Both the position numbers and the translations under genes were made by a program. From positions 62,001 through 126,000 of the forward strand of contig CANSSP010000003.1 of the NCBI GenBank assembly GCA_947649645.1: a DNA stretch of 64,000 nt, read 5' to 3'. Under the pieces are notes generated by a model. It had not been told where the DNA came from. It searched no databases and saw only the letters and a list, made by a program, of their open reading frames with translations. Below are positions 58,383 to 64,000 of this stretch, piece after piece. This stretch comes from an uncultured Roseburia sp. (GTDB lineage: Bacteria > Bacillota > Clostridia > Lachnospirales > Lachnospiraceae). Positions within the stretch are counted from its first letter, which is position 1; each line of letters opens with the position of its first letter.

Positions 58383-58450
58383 CAAATATACGGAGCTGTT
58401 CCGCACATTTTCCGAACCGCTCCCTGTCAGACAGTCATCAGAAAAAATAA

Positions 58451-58496
58451 AAACAGGCAGGTTGTGTCGCCAGACGTGCCACAACCTGCCTGTTTT
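58451..58496. terminator. Bidirectional terminator
   Basis: A 16-base perfect stem (AAACAGGCAGGTTGTG / CACAACCTGCCTGTTT) with TTTT on the plus strand and A-run on the left that gives T on the minus strand. It ends both convergent genes. Confidence 0.95.
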
Positions 58497-58524
58497 CAAT
58501 TTGATTCTTTTCCGGCAGACCATA

Positions 58525-59724
58525 CTAAACGCAGAAAACATAGCGCTCCAGACGCGAAAATGCCTCTTTCACAAGTTCCAGCGGAAGTGCAAGGTTCATC
58601 CGTATCGCGTACGGGCCGTGGAAGGGTCTGCCGTCCTGCCAGATCACACCGACTTCATACCCGGCCTTGAGCAATTCATCCATCGTCTTTCCATGCTCCC
58701 TGCACCATTCTTCACAGTCGAGAAAGAGCATGTATGTCCCCTGCGGCTTCGCAAGCGAAACACCTTTAAAGTGATTCCCGATATAAGAAAACGCATAATC
58801 TACGTTTTCCCCGATCACCGCACAGAGCTCGTCGACCCACTCATGCCCTTCCTTGCCGTATGCCCCGATGAGCGCGTGCATGGAGAGAACGTTGCACATA
58901 TTATAATGGGACAGTGAAGATTGCTTTCTGACGCGGTCCCGCAGATACGAATTGTAAATAATGTGATAGGAACCTACGAGCCCTGCCAGATTAAACGTCT
59001 TCGACGGCGCATACACGGCCACGGTGCGCTCGCGCGCGTCCGCCGACACGGATTGTGTCGGAATATGCCGGTTCCCGTCCAGGATAATATCCGACCAGAT
59101 TTCATCGGAAATCACAATACAGTCATTCCTGCGGTAAACCTCCATCGCCTGTTCGATCTCGCTGCGCTCCCACACACGTCCGGTCGGATTGTGCGGCGAA
59201 CAGAAAACGACGGCATGGATATGGTTTTCTTTGATCTTTTTGTCCATATCCGCAAAATCCATGCGCCAGATCCCCTCTTCGTCCTTCTTCAGGGGACTGT
59301 GAATGATATGATACCCGTTATTCTCCAGCGACATGGTAAATCCGATATAAGTCGGCGAGTGCAGCAGCACATGATCTCCCGCCGAGCAAAATGCATTCAG
59401 AGTCGAAACCACACACCCGAGCACTCCGTTTTCATAACCGATACATTCCGCAGAAAGCTCCCCGACGTCATGGCGTTTTTTCTGCCAGTCGATAATGCTC
59501 TCATAATACGCTTCTCTCACATTAAAATAACCGAACGCCGGATGCTTTGCGCGCGCAATCACGGCCTCTGTAATCGTAGGAACTGTCGGAAAATTCATAT
59601 CTGCAACCCACATCGGAAGCTTCGAAAATCCCTCCCGGACAGTGACATCCGCAAACGGAATCACATCGACGGCAATCGCATCCTGTCCGTTTCTGTCCAT
59701 AATCGTCGTAAAATCATATTTCAT
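58525..59724 (-). CDS. patB: MalY/PatB-type PLP enzyme (cystathionine beta-lyase-like)
   Basis: 399 residues of the aminotransferase class I/II fold. PLP Lys lies in APSKTFNLAGLVGSY; other blocks: LPMWVADMNFPT and SDEIWSDIILDG. Members cleave cystathionine or other C-S bonds, or regulate maltose genes. The ATG at 59724 follows GAGGAC; the earlier start at 59877 has no site. Single gene before the bidirectional terminator. Confidence 0.9.
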   Translation of the reverse strand: MKYDFTTIMDRNGQDAIAVDVIPFADVTVREGFSKLPMWVADMNFPTVPTITEAVIARAKHPAFGYFNVREAYYESIIDWQKKRHDVGELSAECIGYENGVLGCVVSTLNAFCSAGDHVLLHSPTYIGFTMSLENNGYHIIHSPLKKDEEGIWRMDFADMDKKIKENHIHAVVFCSPHNPTGRVWERSEIEQAMEVYRRNDCIVISDEIWSDIILDGNRHIPTQSVSADARERTVAVYAPSKTFNLAGLVGSYHIIYNSYLRDRVRKQSSLSHYNMCNVLSMHALIGAYGKEGHEWVDELCAVIGENVDYAFSYIGNHFKGVSLAKPQGTYMLFLDCEEWCREHGKTMDELLKAGYEVGVIWQDGRPFHGPYAIRMNLALPLELVKEAFSRLERYVFCV

Positions 59725-59785
59725 ATTGTCCTCATTTCTGCCTGGCTTTCTGCACATGCTATTTTTCTGATTCCGGTCTGCCCCC

Positions 59786-60550
59786 TCACAGTTCAATCTG
59801 CACACAGACCGGATAATGATCCGACAAATACACCTTTCCTTCCTTTTCCGTCCACTTTTCCACACCTCTGCACGCACAGCCCTTTATAAAGACATAGTCG
59901 ATTGGTTCTTTCATCCCATTGTGCCCGAAATCATGGTACGTTTCGCCGACACCCTCCGTCGCATTGGTATATTCCGGCGCGTTTAAAATCACCTGCATCT
60001 CCTCGTCGCCCGGCGTTGCGTTAAAATCTCCGGCAATGATCACAGGCGCCTGCGAAAAGTACACCTCCCCCTCCAGTTTTTTTAAAATCTGTCCAAGGCC
60101 CAGTTTTCTCGCCTGTGCACCCTCATGATCCAGATGTGTATTCACAAGCCGGAACACCTTCTGCTCACTTAGATCCTCAAACAATGCTTCCGTACAGGTT
60201 CTGGCGCAGATGCTCTGATCCGGATACCGTGAGCCCGGCACCTCCGGCGTCTCCGACAGCCAGAAAGTCTCCATCGCAATCAGATTCATCCGGTCCTTCC
60301 GGTATGCCACCGCCACCTGCTCGTCCTTAAGCGTTTCGCTTCGCCCGCAGCCGATCACGTTATAAGCGTCCAGCGATTCTTTCAGCCAGACGGCCACATG
60401 CGGCAGAACCTCCTGAAAACAGATGAGATCCGGCTGCTCTTTTTTTATTTTTTTTAAAATCAGTTCCCTGCGGCAGGCAAAATTATTTTCTTTGTCCTGC
60501 TCGTAATCGCATCGTATATTAAAAGTCACCAGTTTCATACGTTTTTTCAA
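59786..60550 (-). CDS. Endonuclease/exonuclease/phosphatase family protein
   Basis: 254 residues. LVTFNIRCDY, ICFQEVLPHV, NTHLDHEGAQAR, IIAGDFNATPGDEE and LSDHYPVCVQIEL give the metal-binding Asn, Glu, His, Asp and His set. It is probably a phosphodiesterase of nucleic acid or inositol-phosphate type; the substrate is unknown. Start at TTG 60550 with AGGAGG five bases upstream; an internal ATG at 60538 is the alternative. Cytoplasmic. Confidence 0.88.
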   Translation of the reverse strand: MKKRMKLVTFNIRCDYEQDKENNFACRRELILKKIKKEQPDLICFQEVLPHVAVWLKESLDAYNVIGCGRSETLKDEQVAVAYRKDRMNLIAMETFWLSETPEVPGSRYPDQSICARTCTEALFEDLSEQKVFRLVNTHLDHEGAQARKLGLGQILKKLEGEVYFSQAPVIIAGDFNATPGDEEMQVILNAPEYTNATEGVGETYHDFGHNGMKEPIDYVFIKGCACRGVEKWTEKEGKVYLSDHYPVCVQIEL

Positions 60551-60616
60551 AAACCTCCTTCTCCCTGACTGTGTTCTATTTTACACCCCGCTGTCTGTGA
60601 ATGCAACATCTATACG

Positions 60617-60644
60617 TGAAAAGGCGGCTTTTAAGCCGCCTTTA
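60617..60644 (-). terminator. Terminator overlapping the metal ATPase stop
   Basis: AAAGGCGGCTT and AAGCCGCCTTT with the stop codon TAA at the loop; a T run follows on the minus strand. The hairpin thus contains the last codons of the gene. Confidence 0.75.
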
Positions 60645-62499
60645 ATGCCCGCATGGAATTGAGGATCGCAATCACGGAAACCCCCACATCCGCAAACACC
60701 GCTTCCCACATATTTGCCATTCCCAATGCCCCCAAAAGCAGTACCAGCACCTTGATCCCCAGCGCAAATACAATATTCTGCCTTACGATTGAGAGTGTTT
60801 TTCTGGAAATGCGCACAACTGCTGCAATTTTTCTGACATCGTCATCCATCAGCACCACATCCGCAGCCTCGATCGCCGCGTCCGATCCCATACTCCCCAT
60901 CGCGATTCCGATATCCGCGCGGGTCAGAACCGGTGCATCGTTAATGCCGTCGCCGACAAATGCCAGCCGCTCCTTATCCGCCTGCTGCGCCAGGAGCGCT
61001 TCCACCCGGGTCACTTTATCCGCCGGCAGCAGCCCGGCATGCACTTCGTCTATGCCAAGCTGCGCGGCAGCCGCTTCCGCCGCAGCCGCCCGGTCCCCGG
61101 TCAGCATCACCGATTTCTTCACGCCAACCCGCTTCATCGACGCGATCGCCTCTTTCGCTCCGTCTTTTATGGTATCCGAAATGACAATCGCTCCCAGATA
61201 TTTTTCCCCGACGGCCACATAAACCACCGTGCCCGCAGTCTCGCACGGCACATAAGCGATCTCTTTCGCTTTCATCAGCTTTTCATTCCCGATCAGCGTC
61301 TCCCGGCCGTCAATGCGGACACAGACACCCTGCCCTGCCACCTCTCTGGCCTCAGAAATCCGCCCCATATCAATTTCCCTGCCGTAAGCCTCCCTGACAG
61401 AACCGGCAATCGGATGGCTGGAATAGCTCTCTCCAAGCGCCGCATATTCCAGAAGCGTCTCCCGGCTGCACCCCTGCGGAAACATGTCTGTTACTTTAAA
61501 TTCACCTTTTGTCAGCGTACCGGTCTTGTCAAAAACAATGGTCGTCATTTCTGCGACAGCCTCAAGGTAATTGCTCCCTTTTACCAGCACTCCGATGCGG
61601 GACGCCGCCCCGATACCGCCGAAAAAGCCGAGCGGAACCGAAATCACAAGCGCGCACGGACAGGAGATCACCAGAAAAATGCACGCCCTCTGAATCCAGC
61701 TCCCCCAACCGCCTCCTGAAATAAGCGGGGGCAGCACGGCGAGAATAACAGCCCCGATCGTCACGGCGGGGGTATAATATCTGGCAAACCGCGTAATAAA
61801 ATTTTCCACCTCTGCCTTCTTACTGCTGGCATTCTCTACAAGCTCAAGAATTTTTGCCACCGTAGAATCGTCAAATTCCTTTGTTGTGCGCACCTTTAAC
61901 GTCCCGCTTCCGTTGATACATCCGCTGATCACCTCGTCTCCCTCCGACGCCTTGCGTGGAACGGATTCGCCCGTCAGCGCTGCCGTGTCAATCAGTGACG
62001 TACCCTCCGTCACAACCCCGTCGAGCGGAATCCGCTCTCCGGGCCTGATCACTATCGTGCTCCCGACTTCCACGTCATCCGGATCGACCTGCACGAGTTC
62101 TCCCTCCCTCTCGAGATTGGCATACTCCGGACAGATATTCATCATGTCCGAGATGGACTGGCGTGATTTTCCGACGGCATAGTTCTGAAAAAGTTCGCCG
62201 ACCTGATAAAAAAGCATGACAGCCACGCCCTCTGAATATTCGCCCACGGCAAACGCCCCGAACGTGGCGATCATCATCAGAAAGTTCTCGTCAAATACCT
62301 GCCCGTGACTGATATTGCGCGCCGCTTTGTACAATATGTCATAACCGACAATCAAGTATGGAAGCAGATACACCGCAAACAGTATGAAGGTTCCCTCCAC
62401 ACGTTCCAGAAACCCCGCATGCTCACAGAGAAAGAGGCCCGCAAACAGGAAAAATGCGGCCAGAATCCGGAACAGCATTTTTTTCTGTTTTTTTGTCAT
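60631..62499 (-). CDS. Heavy-metal P-type ATPase (Zn/Cd/Pb type)
   Basis: 622 residues, P1B type: CPC metal site in helix 6 (residues 280-282), phosphorylation Asp324 in DKTGTLTKGE, HP-type dipeptide in SSHPIAGSV and GDGINDAPVL. It lacks an N-terminal metal-binding domain, which is encoded separately just upstream. Together with the ArsR sensor it forms a zinc/cadmium efflux module. GGAGG site at ATG 62499; 17 bases after the HMA gene. Confidence 0.93.
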   Translation of the reverse strand: MTKKQKKMLFRILAAFFLFAGLFLCEHAGFLERVEGTFILFAVYLLPYLIVGYDILYKAARNISHGQVFDENFLMMIATFGAFAVGEYSEGVAVMLFYQVGELFQNYAVGKSRQSISDMMNICPEYANLEREGELVQVDPDDVEVGSTIVIRPGERIPLDGVVTEGTSLIDTAALTGESVPRKASEGDEVISGCINGSGTLKVRTTKEFDDSTVAKILELVENASSKKAEVENFITRFARYYTPAVTIGAVILAVLPPLISGGGWGSWIQRACIFLVISCPCALVISVPLGFFGGIGAASRIGVLVKGSNYLEAVAEMTTIVFDKTGTLTKGEFKVTDMFPQGCSRETLLEYAALGESYSSHPIAGSVREAYGREIDMGRISEAREVAGQGVCVRIDGRETLIGNEKLMKAKEIAYVPCETAGTVVYVAVGEKYLGAIVISDTIKDGAKEAIASMKRVGVKKSVMLTGDRAAAAEAAAAQLGIDEVHAGLLPADKVTRVEALLAQQADKERLAFVGDGINDAPVLTRADIGIAMGSMGSDAAIEAADVVLMDDDVRKIAAVVRISRKTLSIVRQNIVFALGIKVLVLLLGALGMANMWEAVFADVGVSVIAILNSMRALKAA

Positions 62500-62516
62500 A
62501 ATCGTCCTCCAGACAT

Positions 62517-62735
62517 CTACATCAGGATCTTACAATCCGGCTCTACCTTCGCACACGCCGCCGTTACCTGCTGCATAATTTCGTCAAACCGGTCGTCATC
62601 TGCGTCGACTGTCATTTTCTGCGTCATAAAACTCACATTCGCGTCGTGCACACCCGGAATTTTTTTAATGGCATCCTCCATTTTTGCCGCACAATTTGCA
62701 CAATCCAGATCCTGCAGTTTAAATTTTTTCTTCAT
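62517..62735 (-). CDS. Free-standing heavy-metal-associated (HMA) domain protein
   Basis: 72 residues, ferredoxin-like metal chaperone fold with CxxC in DLDCANCAAKM. It can deliver metal to the ATPase next to it, replacing the missing N-terminal domain. The ATG at 62735 follows GAGAGG. Confidence 0.9.
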   Translation of the reverse strand: MKKKFKLQDLDCANCAAKMEDAIKKIPGVHDANVSFMTQKMTVDADDDRFDEIMQQVTAACAKVEPDCKILM

Positions 62736-62769
62736 ATCGTTTTCCTCTCTTTCTTTTCTTTCATTCTTC

Positions 62770-63132
62770 TCATGATTCTCTGATATGTTCGCTGCCCTGC
62801 GCAATAATGGTCCTTACGTGTCCGTCCGCAAGCGAATAAAAAACAGACTTTCCTTCTCTCCTGCTGTTCACCAGCTTCGCCTGTTTTAAGATCTTAAGCT
62901 GATGAGAGATGGCCGACTGTGTCATCCGAAGCGCCTGCGCCAGATCACACACGCACACTTCCGCCTCAAACAGAACGAACAGAATCCGGATCCGTGTGGA
63001 GTCTCCAAATACTTTAAAAAGCTCCGCCAGATCATACAGCTCTTCCTCCCCCGGCATCTTCTCATGCACGACTTTTAACAGCTCTTCATGAACCTCCGTC
63101 GTGTCGCAGCATTCTATCTCATTTATCGACAA
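62770..63132 (-). CDS. ArsR/SmtB-family metal-responsive repressor
   Basis: About 120 residues. Winged helix with SQ-type recognition helix (MTQSAISHQLKILKQAKLV) and Cys residues suited to metal: ECCD near the N-terminus and EAEVCVCDLAQ at helix 3, the CadC-like alpha-3N site; His residues in the C-terminal helix could form a second site. TTG at 63132 is the probable start with AGGAAGGTGG upstream; a longer start at 63207 would overlap the operator. It represses its own operon through the palindrome at 63206-63225. Confidence 0.88.
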   Translation of the reverse strand: MSINEIECCDTTEVHEELLKVVHEKMPGEEELYDLAELFKVFGDSTRIRILFVLFEAEVCVCDLAQALRMTQSAISHQLKILKQAKLVNSRREGKSVFYSLADGHVRTIIAQGSEHIRES

Positions 63133-63205
63133 CAGACCACCTTCCTTTCCGGAAACGAACGTTCCCGTCCCTGTGCAATGCTTTACTGAAATCTTACGCT
63201 TTATC

Positions 63206-63225
63206 ATATGAGCAATTGTTCATAT
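63206..63225. promoter_or_regulatory. ArsR/SmtB-type operator
   Basis: ATATGAGCAATTGTTCATAT, a near-perfect palindrome with one mismatch, of the 12-2-12 class used by SmtB/CadC-type repressors. It sits between the promoter and the repressor gene. Confidence 0.85.
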
Positions 63226-63229
63226 ATTT

Positions 63230-63258
63230 ATCATACGCTCCCATTCAGTATCTGTCAA
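63230..63258 (-). promoter_or_regulatory. Promoter of metal-efflux operon
   Basis: TTGACA, 17 bases, TATGAT on the minus strand. The -35 box lies inside the last codons of the MATE gene, so it is nested in the neighbouring gene. Confidence 0.85.
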
Positions 63259-64000
63259 CCTTTTTTTTCAGATAATACAGTGCCCCAGCCAGATCAGCCA
63301 GTCCCCAGCCGATAGGAACCGACCACCAGATCCCCATGACGCCGACCGCCGGAATCCGTGAAAGCGTGTAAGATAAAGCCACGCGGGTCCCCAATGAGAT
63401 CACTGTCAGCACCACCGACATTCCCGGCTCTCCGAGCGCTCTGTACAGCCCGTAAAACAAAAACAGACATCCAATGCCACAGTAAAACGGCGCGATCGTG
63501 TGCAGATAGCGGACGCCTGCGGCGATGATCTCCGCCTCATACGCATCGACAAAAATAAGCATCAACGGTTTCGCCAGGCAGAAAAGAACCAGTGATACAG
63601 ACAGACAATAAGAAACGCTTGTCGCCAGGCCGCATCGTATTCCTTTTCGGATCCGCTCCTTTTCTCCGGCTCCCGCATTCTGTGCTATGAATGTAGAAAA
63701 TGCGTTTCCATATTCCTGTGCAGGCATATAGGCAAACGAATCGATTTTTACCCCTGCGGCGAACGCCGCCATGACAATCGTCCCAAAACGGTTGACCAGC
63801 CCCTGCACCATAAGAATGCCAAGATTCATCACGGACTGCTGCAGACACGTCAGGACAGAATAATTCGCAATCTCCCTGACACTTTCTTTTCTGATCTGAA
63901 AATTACGGAAAGCATTGCGCAGCTCTTCGCTTCTGACAAGAACATAAGCCGCAATCCCGAACGCCGCGATATATTGCGAGATCATCGTGGCAGCAGCGGC
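63245..64000 (-). CDS. MATE family efflux transporter (partial)
   Basis: C-terminal part, about 250 residues, with about six membrane helices; the 5' end lies beyond the right edge. FAAGVKIDSFAYMPAQEYGNA and IAQNAGAGEKERIRKG are MATE family blocks. Such transporters exchange cations for drugs or metabolites. Its stop lies 37 bases before the ArsR operator, inside the promoter region of the metal-efflux operon. Confidence 0.9.
   Translation of the reverse strand, partial: AAAATMISQYIAAFGIAAYVLVRSEELRNAFRNFQIRKESVREIANYSVLTCLQQSVMNLGILMVQGLVNRFGTIVMAAFAAGVKIDSFAYMPAQEYGNAFSTFIAQNAGAGEKERIRKGIRCGLATSVSYCLSVSLVLFCLAKPLMLIFVDAYEAEIIAAGVRYLHTIAPFYCGIGCLFLFYGLYRALGEPGMSVVLTVISLGTRVALSYTLSRIPAVGVMGIWWSVPIGWGLADLAGALYYLKKKVDRY

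Noticed and set aside
1-64000. tRNA, rRNA, CRISPR arrays, insertion sequences, phage attachment sites
   Set aside because: Nothing with the needed structure or repeat pattern was seen when reading both strands; a search program could still find a degenerate case.

Overview
The window looks like chromosomal DNA of a Gram-positive anaerobe of the class Clostridia, most probably a Lachnospiraceae member; the genus cannot be fixed by eye. The evidence is a V-type ATPase operon, a butyrate-type thiolase / 3-hydroxybutyryl-CoA dehydrogenase / acyl-CoA dehydrogenase / EtfBA cluster, a DUF4474 membrane protein, a MecA adaptor, a CwlJ/SleB-type hydrolase, strong AGGAGG ribosome binding sites and consensus sigma-A promoters. 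No tRNA, rRNA, CRISPR array, phage or insertion sequence was seen. Most genes lie on the minus strand.

Layout: 1-8540 V-type ATPase operon, transcribed leftward as stalk (G/H-like)-C-I-K-F-E-A-B-D, with D cut by the window edge. 8790-9852 a small hypothetical gene and mecA. 10016-17762 a MacB-like export operon with two adaptor proteins, an ATPase, a permease, a CgeB-like glycosyltransferase and an AraC regulator. 18027-19265 glyA. 19590-24956 butyryl-CoA synthesis and electron bifurcation (thlA-hbd-bcd-etfB-etfA, without crotonase), with a Rex-like operator in front of thlA. 25222-29795 dipeptidase, glycogen phosphorylase and a divergent AraC regulator.

29839-36532 is the most interesting part: a tightly overlapping operon matching the STM4011-STM4015 families (two radical SAM proteins, an alkaline-phosphatase-superfamily hydrolase, an ATP-grasp-like protein and a leucine-rich-repeat-like protein), whose function is unknown to me. 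Here the STM4011 protein carries an extra C-terminal HAD phosphatase domain, and the operon continues into a signal peptidase II with an odd insertion and a small PAP2 phosphatase. Divergent from it, 36680-37233 carries a consensus promoter, an A-rich transcript with three copies of a motif resembling a ribosome binding site, an interrupted reading frame and a terminator.

37242-42760: aspartate kinase, metallophosphoesterase, DUF4474 protein, LysM protein and a Nudix-GNAT fusion. 43169-49663: a secreted protein and a lipoprotein converging on an ABC exporter with its two-component system. 49697-53720: YccF, LrgAB, an FAD/Rieske oxidoreductase and a DegV fatty-acid-binding protein preceded by a FabT-like palindrome. 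53757-58382: cysteine-cluster protein, membrane protein, pyroglutamyl peptidase, coiled-coil cell-wall hydrolase and a degenerate HD-GYP protein. 58525-64000: PatB-like lyase, an endonuclease/phosphatase-family protein, a metal-efflux module (ArsR sensor, free HMA domain, P-type ATPase) with its operator, and a partial MATE transporter.
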